Below, in pieces: positions 7,130-13,255 of a stretch of DNA of 34,742 nucleotides. Within the stretch, counting starts at the first letter, position 1. Every line of letters starts with the position of its first letter. Source of the stretch: a virus; IMG/VR virus record IMGVR_UViG_3300044623_000244, positions 1 through 34,742 of that record. One strand, written 5' to 3'. The position numbers and the translations under genes were made by a program. The notes under the pieces were generated by a model. It worked only from the letters and a program-made list of their open reading frames with translations, was not told the origin of the DNA and searched no databases.

Positions 7130-7232
7130 AAAGTGTCATATAAGGAACTAATGTTGGCTTTATGCGACATTTATTACACATTACGACACTTTGTTGTGAA
7201 AAAATCACAAAAAGAAGCATTGTGCGACATTT
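7130..7232. repeat. Iteron-like motif cluster (core CGACAyTT)
   Basis: TGCGACATTT at 7163-7172 and 7223-7232, ACGACACTTT at 7183-7192, and the reverse-strand form AAAGTGTCAT at 7130-7139. Four related sites within about 100 bases are more than expected for background. Such clusters mark replication origins or regulator binding regions. The DnaA-like HTH protein (2311-2688) is a possible reader. Confidence 0.5.
7194..7210. promoter_or_regulatory. Palindrome TTGTGA-N5-TCACAA
   Basis: Perfect six-base arms around AAAAA, inside the iteron-like cluster. TGTGA-N-TCACA is the core shape bound by CRP/FNR-type regulators, usually with a 6-base centre, so a host CRP-like protein or a phage HTH protein may bind here. 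It may also be a small hairpin. Confidence 0.4.
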
Positions 7233-7342
7233 AATTTGACATACATTTAAAAACATAAGTCAGGAATGCCATTATTTGAATTATGTGCAAACGAATATAA
7301 ATAGGCGCAGATTAATAAATTACAATTAAAAACATATAAATT

Positions 7343-7543
7343 ATGACAACAAAAGGAAAAGCATTAGAATTATTTGATAAATATTTTGAGGTAACAAATA
7401 ATTATTATGAAGCCAAACAATGTGCATTAATAGCAGCAGATAATATAATATTAGCAAACCCACATAGCAACCCATTTAATACAGATGTTTATTCAACATT
7501 TACATATTGGGCAGAAGTTGAAAAAGAAATAGAAAATTTATAA
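7343..7543 (+). CDS. Conserved phage hypothetical protein, 66 aa
   Basis: A-rich start (aacatataaattATG). The pattern KALELFDKYFEVTNN, AKQCALIAADNIILANPHSN, then YWAEVEKEIENL matches a small helical protein common in Bacteroidota phages, where the AKQCALIAVDEII and YW-x-EVK-x-EI motifs recur. Function unknown. It ends eight bases before the tRNA-like gene and may share its transcript. Confidence 0.7.
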   Translation: MTTKGKALELFDKYFEVTNNYYEAKQCALIAADNIILANPHSNPFNTDVYSTFTYWAEVEKEIENL

Positions 7544-7550
7544 AATCAAT

Positions 7551-7698
7551 AGTCAGGTAGCTTAATGGTTAAAGCAGGAGTACCTCCAGTGGATTAGAGT
7601 ATACGAGACGGGTGAAAGTTCCCATTCCTAGTTGACCACCACTCTTCTTTAGAGGCGTCCTAACATTGGATATACAGGTTCGAATCCTGTCCTGATTA
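7551..7698 (+). tRNA. tRNA-like gene with a long insertion in the anticodon domain
   Basis: The acceptor stem AGTCAGG (7551-7557) pairs with CCTGATT (7691-7697) with one G-T pair; TA and a D-arm GCTT-AATGGTTA-AAGC follow; a perfect T-arm ACAGG-TTCGAAT-CCTGT lies just before the 3' acceptor strand. Between D-arm and T-arm there are about 98 bases instead of roughly 22-40. No 5-bp stem with a U33-containing 7-base loop is obvious, so I cannot name an anticodon. The insert has small hairpins (GGAG-TAC-CTCC; CTCT-TCTTT-AGAG). CCA is not encoded. It may be an intron-bearing, degraded or repurposed tRNA. Confidence 0.6.
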
Positions 7699-7703
7699 CT
7701 ACA

Positions 7704-7722
7704 AATTCGGAAATACCGAATT
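7704..7722 (+). other. Stem-loop AATTCGG-AAATA-CCGAATT
   Basis: Perfect 7-bp stem with a 5-base loop, six bases after the tRNA-like gene. No T-tract follows, so it is more likely an RNA processing or protection structure, or an operator, than a terminator. Confidence 0.6.
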
Positions 7723-7737
7723 AATCATTGCAAATAT

Positions 7738-7764
7738 GCGTCGAATAGTATTATTATTCAACGC
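7738..7764 (+). other. Stem-loop (GCGTCGAATA / TATTCAACGC)
   Basis: Ten-position stem with one mismatch around a 7-base loop. It is the second of three consecutive hairpins after the tRNA-like gene, which suggests one structured RNA tail. Confidence 0.55.
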
Positions 7765-7790
7765 AAACCGTTACAATCTGTCACGGTTTT
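7765..7790 (+). terminator. Probable intrinsic terminator AAACCGT / ACGGTTT
   Basis: Seven-bp stem (7765-7771 with 7783-7789), 11-base loop, then a TTTT stretch and AT-rich sequence. It directly adjoins the previous hairpin. It is the most terminator-like of the three and would end the transcript carrying the 66-aa gene and the tRNA-like RNA. Confidence 0.5.
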
Positions 7791-7850
7791 ATAAAAATTT
7801 GTGACATAAATTATAAAATAGTGTTGTATCAAAATTATAAACTTAAACAA

Positions 7851-7888
7851 AAAAGGAGGGGGAAACTATGACATCAAAAGCAGTTTAA
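7851..7888 (+). promoter_or_regulatory. Strong Shine-Dalgarno in front of a six-codon ORF (MTSKAV)
   Basis: AAAGGAGGGGG (7852-7862) stands at near-ideal distance from ATG 7868, which opens a six-codon frame ending TAA at 7886-7888. Other genes in this window start from A-rich leaders without such a site. It could be a leader peptide controlling the operon that starts at 7974, or the remains of a foreign gene start. Confidence 0.4.
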
Positions 7889-7928
7889 AAATTAACCAGT
7901 AGAGAGGATGATAATTAAATTGCTTTTG

Positions 7929-7963
7929 ATAACTTTATTTTATTTGTTAATAACTTTATTTTA
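7929..7963. repeat. Direct repeat ATAACTTTATTTTA, 21-bp period
   Basis: Exact 14-bp copies at 7929-7942 and 7950-7963, just upstream of the VRR-NUC gene. A period of 21 bases places both on the same helix face, as for paired regulator sites, but AT-rich DNA produces such repeats easily. Confidence 0.5.
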
Positions 7964-7973
7964 ATTTTATGAA

Positions 7974-8354
7974 ATGTTAGAGAAAGACTTACACAGGTTA
8001 GTTTGCGACTACATACGTAAAATCTACCCTTACGTTATATTTAGAACTGACTTCAGTTCAGGAATGAGAATGTCGATAGGGATGGCTAAGCGACACAAAG
8101 CACTCCAATATTCCAATGCTTATCCTGATTTATTTATAGCAGAACCAAAGGGCGCTTATGCTGGATTCTTTATTGAACTAAAAACAATTAATAATGTAGT
8201 ATTTAAAAAAGATGGCTCAATGAGAAAGAACGCACATCATGAAGAACAGGAAACAATGATGTTAAAACTAAGGGGCAAGGGATATAAAGCAGAATTTGGG
8301 CAAGGATTTGGACATACAATTAAATTAATTAATGAATATTTAAACCACCAATAA
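7974..8354 (+). CDS. VRR-NUC domain nuclease
   Basis: 126 aa. NAYPDLFIAEPKG and GFFIELKTINN (residues 48-73) give the PD...ExK active site (Pro51-Asp52, Glu68, Lys70) of the VRR-NUC branch of PD-(D/E)XK nucleases. Stand-alone versions are common in phages and may resolve branched DNA, like Holliday-junction resolvases, before packaging. An ATG at 7969 leads straight to a stop (ATG AAA TGT TAG), so 7974 is the true start. It begins a tightly spaced run with the SSB-like and HNH genes, consistent with replication and DNA processing. Confidence 0.85.
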   Translation: MLEKDLHRLVCDYIRKIYPYVIFRTDFSSGMRMSIGMAKRHKALQYSNAYPDLFIAEPKGAYAGFFIELKTINNVVFKKDGSMRKNAHHEEQETMMLKLRGKGYKAEFGQGFGHTIKLINEYLNHQ

Positions 8355-8356
8355 CA

Positions 8357-8635
8357 ATGAACGAAGAAAAAAAACAACAAATCAGATTGGGAAGCGGTAA
8401 AAAAATTAACGATACTTTCCTAAGTTCAAGCCTGTGTATTACGGATGCCTTAGAGCATTCATACGAATACAATGGTAAGAAGTACATCAAGTTAAACATT
8501 AGCATATTTGCTGAACCTGACCAGTACGGAAAGAACGTAAAGATTACATTGAATGATTACGACCCAAAGGCAAAACCAGAAACACCAAAAGCAAAGCCAG
8601 TAAGTATTAATTCAAATGATGATTTACCTTTTTAA
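8357..8635 (+). CDS. Single-stranded-DNA-binding-like protein with acidic DDLPF tip
   Basis: 92 aa. A compact beta-rich part (YEYNGKKYIKLNISIFAEPD, residues about 37-56) is followed by a Lys/Pro linker and the tail NSNDDLPF (85-92). The end closely matches the C-terminal tip of bacterial SSB (DDDIPF), which recruits replication and repair enzymes. I see no full-length OB-fold signature, so the DNA-binding part is inferred from size, tail and neighbours (nuclease before, HNH after). Its stop overlaps the HNH start by one base. Confidence 0.65.
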   Translation: MNEEKKQQIRLGSGKKINDTFLSSSLCITDALEHSYEYNGKKYIKLNISIFAEPDQYGKNVKITLNDYDPKAKPETPKAKPVSINSNDDLPF

Positions 8636-8889
8636 TGAAAAACCACACAAAAATATACATGAAGTATTTTGGGTATGGCATTGAGGATTACATTGCTTGT
8701 GAAGTATGCGATAATAAAGCGGTAGACATACACCATATAGAAGCACGTGGAATGGGTAGAAGCAAAACAAAAGATACTATCGAAAATTTACAAGCACTTT
8801 GTCGTCAATGTCACCTTGATTTCGGGGATAAAGAACAGTATTTACAATTTTTAAAAGATAAGCACAATGACATTATTAGAACAGATTAA
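8635..8889 (+). CDS. HNH endonuclease-like protein, 84 aa
   Basis: Cys22-x2-Cys25, then VDIHHIEARGMG (30-41), NLQALC with Asn51, and CRQCH (56-60) form a complete HNH zinc fold with two CxxC pairs. This is shorter than packaging-associated HNH proteins and is far from the terminase genes, so a nicking or recombination role within the DNA-processing operon is likelier. A homing endonuclease is possible but there is no intron around it. It overlaps the next gene by 23 bases. Confidence 0.8.
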   Translation: MKNHTKIYMKYFGYGIEDYIACEVCDNKAVDIHHIEARGMGRSKTKDTIENLQALCRQCHLDFGDKEQYLQFLKDKHNDIIRTD

Positions 8890-9052
8890 TGCAGATTTAA
8901 ATAATCGAGAAGCCAAAGGAATCAATACCTACGGAACTAAATTAGATGATGCAGATTTAAACAAAGCACAGTTATTAAATCATTTGTATGAGGAATTACT
9001 AGATTCAGTATTTTATATTAAAAAATTAATTAATGATAAGTCAAATAATTAG
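8867..9052 (+). CDS. Small helical protein, possibly MazG-like
   Basis: 61 aa: LLEQINADLNNREAKGINTYG then LNHLYEELLDSVFYIKKLI. The pattern R-x-x-KGI-x-TYG followed by EE-x-LD-x-x-Y-x-KK-x-I is frequent in short phage proteins related to the all-alpha MazG/dATP pyrophosphohydrolase group, which hydrolyse nucleotides. This protein is about half a full MazG domain, so enzymatic activity is uncertain. It overlaps both neighbours. Confidence 0.5.
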   Translation: MTLLEQINADLNNREAKGINTYGTKLDDADLNKAQLLNHLYEELLDSVFYIKKLINDKSNN

Positions 9053-10244
9053 TATTAATAAGTTAAAGAATAATACTGGACAGATAATTGGGTTGCCTAA
9101 AAATCCAAGATTGTTAAAAGATGACAAGTTTAAAAAATTAGTTAAGTCAATTAAGGATGACCCTGAAATGTTGGAATTAAGAGAAGTTATTGCTTATCCA
9201 TTAAATAATGAATTAATTGTTATTGCTGGAAATATGAGATTAGGTGCTTGTAAAGAATTGGGACTAAAAGAAATACCTGTTAAAATATTGCCGCAAGATA
9301 CATCAGTAAAAAAATTAAAAGCATATACAATTAAAGATAATTTAGGATATGGCGAATGGTCTTGGGATGATATTGCAAACGAATGGGATATGGAACAACT
9401 TGAAGATTGGGGGATGGATTTACCTGTATTTGATTATAAAGAAATAGAAGCAGAAGAAGATGACTTTGATGTGCCTGATGGTGGATTAGAGACTGATATT
9501 GTAATAGGAGATTTATTTGAGATAGGAGAGCATAGGTTGTTATGCGGTGATTCAACTGATAGCGATGCCGTAGGAAAGTTAATGAATGGACAAAAGGCTG
9601 ATATGATATTTACTGACCCCCCATATGGTTATGAATATGAAAGCAATTATTATAAAAATGGCAATCCATTTGGTATGCTTAAAAATGACGATAAGGTTAT
9701 TGATTTTATGCCAAATATCGAATTATTTACAAAAGAAAATGCTGCAATATTTATTTGTGGTTCTTTTCAAACAATAGACAAATGGATAAAAATAGTACAA
9801 GAGTATTTTAATTATAAAAATTTAATTGTTTGGAAGAAAAATAATTGGTCAATGGGGGATTTAGAAGGCGCATTTGCTGGACAACATGAACTTATTATTT
9901 TTGCACATAAAGGAAGGATTTTAATAAATGGTAAAAGAAATACTGACATATGGGAATATGATAGACAAAAAGCAAATATACATCCAACACAAAAGCCTGT
10001 AGAACTAATTTCTTTTGCAATAGATAAAACAACAAAACAAAATAATAATATTTTAGATTTATTTTTAGGCAGTGGAACAACTATGGTAGCTTCAAATCAA
10101 CTTAAACGCAAATGCTATGGTATGGAATTAGACCCTAAATACTGCCAAGTAATTGTACACAGAATGCTTAAACTTGACCCAACATTAAGCATTAAAAGAA
10201 ATGGGATTGATGAAACGCAAAAATGGTTAGATGAACAAGTGTAA
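9033..10244 (+). CDS. ParB-like domain fused to a DNA methyltransferase
   Basis: 403 aa. Residues 6-110 form a ParB/sulfiredoxin-like domain (LPKNPRLLKDDKF; VIAGNMRLGACKEL at 63-76). Residues 157-400 are an amino methyltransferase: GDLFEIGEHRLLCGDSTD, DPPY (195-198), HPTQKPVELI and DLFLGSGTT (342-350). This two-domain form is widespread in phages. It probably methylates phage DNA, with the ParB part guiding DNA or nucleotide binding. It is the second methyltransferase in the genome, different in architecture from the one at 5154. The start lies within the end of the preceding small gene; the stop overlaps the next gene. Confidence 0.9.
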   Translation: MISQIISINKLKNNTGQIIGLPKNPRLLKDDKFKKLVKSIKDDPEMLELREVIAYPLNNELIVIAGNMRLGACKELGLKEIPVKILPQDTSVKKLKAYTIKDNLGYGEWSWDDIANEWDMEQLEDWGMDLPVFDYKEIEAEEDDFDVPDGGLETDIVIGDLFEIGEHRLLCGDSTDSDAVGKLMNGQKADMIFTDPPYGYEYESNYYKNGNPFGMLKNDDKVIDFMPNIELFTKENAAIFICGSFQTIDKWIKIVQEYFNYKNLIVWKKNNWSMGDLEGAFAGQHELIIFAHKGRILINGKRNTDIWEYDRQKANIHPTQKPVELISFAIDKTTKQNNNILDLFLGSGTTMVASNQLKRKCYGMELDPKYCQVIVHRMLKLDPTLSIKRNGIDETQKWLDEQV

Positions 10245-10743
10245 TGATATAGTCCTGGAGATATACAACCATCCTGACCTTATAAAAGCGATAGGCAAAA
10301 CAAAGCCTGAATCAATACAAGACGATTTGCGCCAAGAAATAGCAGTTAGCTTATTACTTCAGCCTTGTGATAAGATAAGCGCTTTATTCGCTTCTAATAA
10401 CTTATTACGGTATGCTATTAAGATATGTTGGTTTATGGCTACTTCAAAGACAAGTGAATTTTACTATAAATACAAAAAAAGTGATTTACTAAAGGCGGTT
10501 GAGTATTTTAATAGCCAATTGGATTTGCCGGTTATCCCTGAGAGCCTAGCAGCCGAAGCAACAAAAGCGCTCACAAAAAACAATATAGATATTAACACAG
10601 ACCACGAAGTAAGAATATTTAATAAATACGTTGAATTAGGAAGCAATAGGAAGGTTGCAGAATATTATGCTATCCCAGTCAACCACGTTTGCAATATTAC
10701 TAACAAAGTAAAAAAAGAATTAAGATGTATATTATTATCATAG
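10231..10743 (+). CDS. Sigma-factor-like or HTH regulatory protein, 170 aa
   Basis: PESIQDDLRQEIAVSLLLQ (residues 27-45) resembles a sigma region-2-like helix, and the C-terminal EVRIFNKYVELGSNRKVAEY followed by YAIPVNHVCNITNKVKKELR looks like a region-4 helix-turn-helix. The position, after replication genes and before packaging and virion genes, suits a switch to late transcription. Similarity is weak and there is no strong -10-recognition motif, so a general HTH protein is the alternative. Confidence 0.5.
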   Translation: MNKCNDIVLEIYNHPDLIKAIGKTKPESIQDDLRQEIAVSLLLQPCDKISALFASNNLLRYAIKICWFMATSKTSEFYYKYKKSDLLKAVEYFNSQLDLPVIPESLAAEATKALTKNNIDINTDHEVRIFNKYVELGSNRKVAEYYAIPVNHVCNITNKVKKELRCILLS

Positions 10744-10964
10744 CAGCATTTACGTTCGCTTATTACTTCATCAATGTATTTAATGGTCATATCATACTAA
10801 AGCGGATATTTAAAATACCTTTAGTTAAACGATTAAGACCATTTGACTGTATTCAATGTTTAACGGTTTGGTCAGCCTTATTATTTACATTATTACCAAT
10901 ACATACAGTAGAACTAATAGCAATAATATTTGGAGCAGGGTTTATATCGATTAAAATAAAGTAG
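10725..10964 (+). CDS. Membrane protein with FDCIQCLTVW motif, 79 aa
   Basis: Three hydrophobic stretches: residues 2-19 (IIIIAAFTFAYYFINVF), about 46-58 and about 60-77. Between the first two lies RLRPFDCIQCLTVW (38-51), a PFxCxxCLxxW motif shared with small membrane proteins of the DUF1360 type. The Cys pair could bind metal or form a disulfide. It overlaps the sigma-like gene by 19 bases and its TAG stop lies in the first unit of the 12-bp tandem repeat. Confidence 0.6.
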   Translation: MYIIIIAAFTFAYYFINVFNGHIILKRIFKIPLVKRLRPFDCIQCLTVWSALLFTLLPIHTVELIAIIFGAGFISIKIK

Positions 10965-11020
10965 GGTAAAAGGTAGGTTAAAAAGTAGGTTAAAAAGTAG
11001 ATACAAAAGTAGATACAAAA
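10961..11020. repeat. Five tandem 12-bp units between membrane and glycosyltransferase genes
   Basis: Units start at 10961, 10973, 10985, 10997 and 11009: GTAGGGTAAAAG, GTAGGTTAAAAA twice, then GTAGATACAAAA twice. The array exactly fills the gap between the upstream stop and the ATG at 11023. Identical neighbouring units point to recent slippage. Each unit carries an in-frame TAG or TAA depending on frame, so it is not coding. Copy-number change would alter spacing or RNA structure before the glycosyltransferase. Confidence 0.85.
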
Positions 11021-11022
11021 GC

Positions 11023-12012
11023 ATGAATATAATCGGATTAACACATAAGGAATCAGGATGCGGATATCATAGAGTAATATTGCCCCTTGCTTTTATGGAT
11101 GATATTAAAGGGTATGTAACCAACTTTATAACGGAAGATAAAACCGATGATTGGGATATTTTAGTTTATAATAGGATATGCCAATACGATTTAAATTGGA
11201 ACAAAACAAAGGAACTGCTTGGGTGTAAAGTAGTTATGGATATAGATGACCATTGGGATTTACCTTACAATCATATTAATTACCAATCATATCAGGATAT
11301 GGGCGAAAGGATTGAACGTAACATATCACAGGCAGACTTGGTTACGGTTACTAATCAAGCATTATTGAATAAAGTAAAAGAGTTTACAGACAAGGCGGTA
11401 ATAATGCCCAATGCTTTGCCATATGGTATTAATCAGTTTACCGATATTAAAGAACCATCGGACAAAGTAAGGTTATTTTGGTGCGGTTCGGTAAGTCATG
11501 AGAACGATATAAAGATATTGAGAGAACCTTTAAAAAGATTGACAGGCAATATTCAAATGGTAATGGGTGGGTATAACGATAGCGACCCTTTAACTAAATC
11601 TATTTGGGATAGAATGTTTTCAATGTTTGCAGGTAAGCATGATTCAATTAAATTACGATCAACTAGTCCAACTGCCTACATGGATATGTACAATTACGCT
11701 GATATTGTTTTGATACCTTTAGAAGATTCAGAATGGCATGGATGCAAAAGCAATCTTAAGATATTAGAAGCAGCAGCAAAGAGGTTGCCTGTTATCTGTT
11801 CAAATGTTGCTCCTTATAATATGGATGCTGATGCGCCTGTGTTATGGGTAAACAATCAAAAAGACTGGTTTAAATATATTAATTTACTAATTAACAACCC
11901 AAGCCTAAGGGAAAATTTAGGCAACGAACTTTATGCGTGGGCGACCAAAAGGTACAACTTCAAAGAAATTAATCAGCAACGATTTAATGCCTACAAAAGC
12001 ATTATTAGTTGA
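11023..12012 (+). CDS. Glycosyltransferase, GT-B fold
   Basis: 329 aa. HKESGCGYHRVILPL (7-21), VVMDIDDHWDLP (72-83), VRLFWCGSVSHENDI (149-163), and the C-terminal LIPLEDSEWHGCKSNLKILE with AAAKRLPVICSNVAPY resemble the nucleotide-sugar-binding half of GT4-type glycosyltransferases. There is no signal peptide, so it acts in the cytoplasm. It may modify phage DNA, virion proteins or the host surface; sequence cannot decide. A second glycosyltransferase-like gene follows at 12213. Expression may depend on the tandem repeat just upstream. Confidence 0.8.
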   Translation: MNIIGLTHKESGCGYHRVILPLAFMDDIKGYVTNFITEDKTDDWDILVYNRICQYDLNWNKTKELLGCKVVMDIDDHWDLPYNHINYQSYQDMGERIERNISQADLVTVTNQALLNKVKEFTDKAVIMPNALPYGINQFTDIKEPSDKVRLFWCGSVSHENDIKILREPLKRLTGNIQMVMGGYNDSDPLTKSIWDRMFSMFAGKHDSIKLRSTSPTAYMDMYNYADIVLIPLEDSEWHGCKSNLKILEAAAKRLPVICSNVAPYNMDADAPVLWVNNQKDWFKYINLLINNPSLRENLGNELYAWATKRYNFKEINQQRFNAYKSIIS

Positions 12013-12229
12013 GAAAGAAACAAATCTAGTATTTGATAAGCATAGGCACTTTTACGATTTCTACCATAAGACAGGGGAGATAGTCAATTTTAACCATGAT
12101 ATTCAAAAAGAGTTATTAGATGAATATCGCAGAGTAAAAGATGCGTACTACCATTACAATACTAATTGTACTATATGTGTTATTGACTTCCTTAATTTAA
12201 TTTACCGATGGTATGACATTCAAGCATAG
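11987..12229 (+). CDS. Conserved hypothetical protein, 80 aa
   Basis: The best start is ATG 11987; a start at 11933 would add 18 residues that only read the end of the glycosyltransferase in another frame. Product features: DKHRHFYDFYHKTGEIVNFN, ELLDEYRRVKDAYYHYNTNC and CVIDFLNLIYRWYD. The closing NTNCTICVIDFLNLIYRWY motif recurs in Bacteroidota phages as I remember it. It lies between two glycosyltransferases, with overlaps at both ends. Function unknown. Confidence 0.6.
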   Translation: MPTKALLVEKETNLVFDKHRHFYDFYHKTGEIVNFNHDIQKELLDEYRRVKDAYYHYNTNCTICVIDFLNLIYRWYDIQA

Positions 12230-12875
12230 TGGAGCAACTGGGGATATTATATTTAGCTTACCAACAATAAGAAAGATGGGGGGCGGTACTTTGTATATTA
12301 CACCTTATAATCTGCAAAGGGCTGAAAGCATAGCACCATTTATTAAAATACAGAATTATATTACCGATGTTATTATAAGCGATAATCTGCCAGCTATTGA
12401 TGTTGATTTGGATAAATTCAGGGGTTATGCAGGGCATGATTCAAATTTGATTGAGGCGCATTTAAAGGCACAAGGATTGGTAGATAATAGTTGGAGGGAT
12501 GGATGGCTAAGGATTGAAGATAATAAGCCTATAATTGATTACACGTATTCAGTAATTAATACAGGCAGCAACTATAAAGACCCAAACTTTGATTGGAACA
12601 AAGAAATTAAATACTTACTAACGTTAAGCGATAGGGTTTTTTATTTAGGTTATAAGGGTGAGTTTGATTTATTAAATAATAATGAAGCAGAATTTTTTGA
12701 ATGTGATTTTGTAACTGCTGCTGAAATGATTTATTATGCTCAAATGTTTACGGGTGGATATTCTGCCTTATCAACAATAGCGATGGGGTTGGGTATTAAT
12801 TACAGGATGGTTCAAGCACCTAACCATACTTGCAGCAGCTTATTAATGGAACGAGAAAAAATAGTTAATTTATGA
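12213..12875 (+). CDS. Glycosyltransferase-like protein related to GT9 heptosyltransferases
   Basis: 220 aa. HSGATGDIIFSLPTIRKMGG (residues 5-24) is the N-terminal glycine loop of GT-B enzymes such as ADP-heptose:LPS heptosyltransferases (GDIIFSLP). The C-terminal part has VFYLGYKGEFD and the donor-site-like FTGGYSALSTIAMGLGI. It is shorter than a typical GT9 enzyme (about 320-350 aa), so one domain is reduced. It precedes the small terminase gene with a four-base overlap. Likely partner of the 11023 glycosyltransferase. Confidence 0.65.
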   Translation: MTFKHSGATGDIIFSLPTIRKMGGGTLYITPYNLQRAESIAPFIKIQNYITDVIISDNLPAIDVDLDKFRGYAGHDSNLIEAHLKAQGLVDNSWRDGWLRIEDNKPIIDYTYSVINTGSNYKDPNFDWNKEIKYLLTLSDRVFYLGYKGEFDLLNNNEAEFFECDFVTAAEMIYYAQMFTGGYSALSTIAMGLGINYRMVQAPNHTCSSLLMEREKIVNL

Positions 12876-13255
12876 GTTTAGAGAAACAACCACATGGAGG
12901 ATTTTTAAATAGATACGAGAAAGGCGCAGCATGGAAAGGTAATAGGAATGGCAGACCTAGAAAGTACATAACTGAATTAGCCCCACACGGTTACAAGAAT
13001 GCTCAAGTAATGGATTGCATTCAGGTATTAATGGCAATGACAGTTGATGAACTGAAAGCGGTATGGGATAATAAAGAAAGCACGATATTAGAAAAGACTT
13101 TAGCAAATGCATTAATTAAGTCAATGGCTAAAGGTTCTTTGTATTCAGTAGATACTTTATTGAGCAGGGTTTACGGTAAGCCAAAAGAAACAACGGCAGT
13201 AATACAGGACAGTAAAATAGAAGTAGTATTTGTAAAGGGTAAAACTATTCTATGA
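12872..13255 (+). CDS. terS: Terminase small subunit candidate
   Basis: 127 aa. The N-terminal GGFLNRYEKGAAWKGNRNGRP motif followed by basic RKYITELAPHGY and a helical body (TVDELKAVWDNKESTILEKT) match small phage proteins directly upstream of large terminase subunits. The small subunit selects the DNA for packaging. The stop overlaps the large subunit start by four bases (ATGA). No clear HTH is visible, so the call leans on position and the GRP/K-rich start. Confidence 0.7.
   Translation: MSLEKQPHGGFLNRYEKGAAWKGNRNGRPRKYITELAPHGYKNAQVMDCIQVLMAMTVDELKAVWDNKESTILEKTLANALIKSMAKGSLYSVDTLLSRVYGKPKETTAVIQDSKIEVVFVKGKTIL

Larger units (their letters stand above)
6790..7342. other. Noncoding region of 553 bases, candidate origin or control region
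   Basis: No ORF longer than about 20 codons on either strand. It contains a perfect palindrome at 6895-6909, a palindrome at 7194-7210 and four copies of a CGACAyTT-like motif at 7130-7232. It is the longest gene-free stretch and lies between the replication genes and the nuclease/SSB block. An origin, a multi-operator control region or leftover flanking DNA of the inserted cassette all fit. Confidence 0.55.

Noticed and set aside
7551-7698. Group I intron or tmRNA
   Set aside because: The insert is far too short for a group I core, and there is no tag-peptide frame or tmRNA-like pseudoknot chain.
10961-11020. CRISPR array
   Set aside because: Units are 12 bp, contiguous and without spacers; no cas genes in the window.
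10853-11044. Reverse-strand ORF with Tyr/Phe/Leu repeats
   Set aside because: Its repetitive protein is just the translation of the 12-bp tandem array on the opposite strand.
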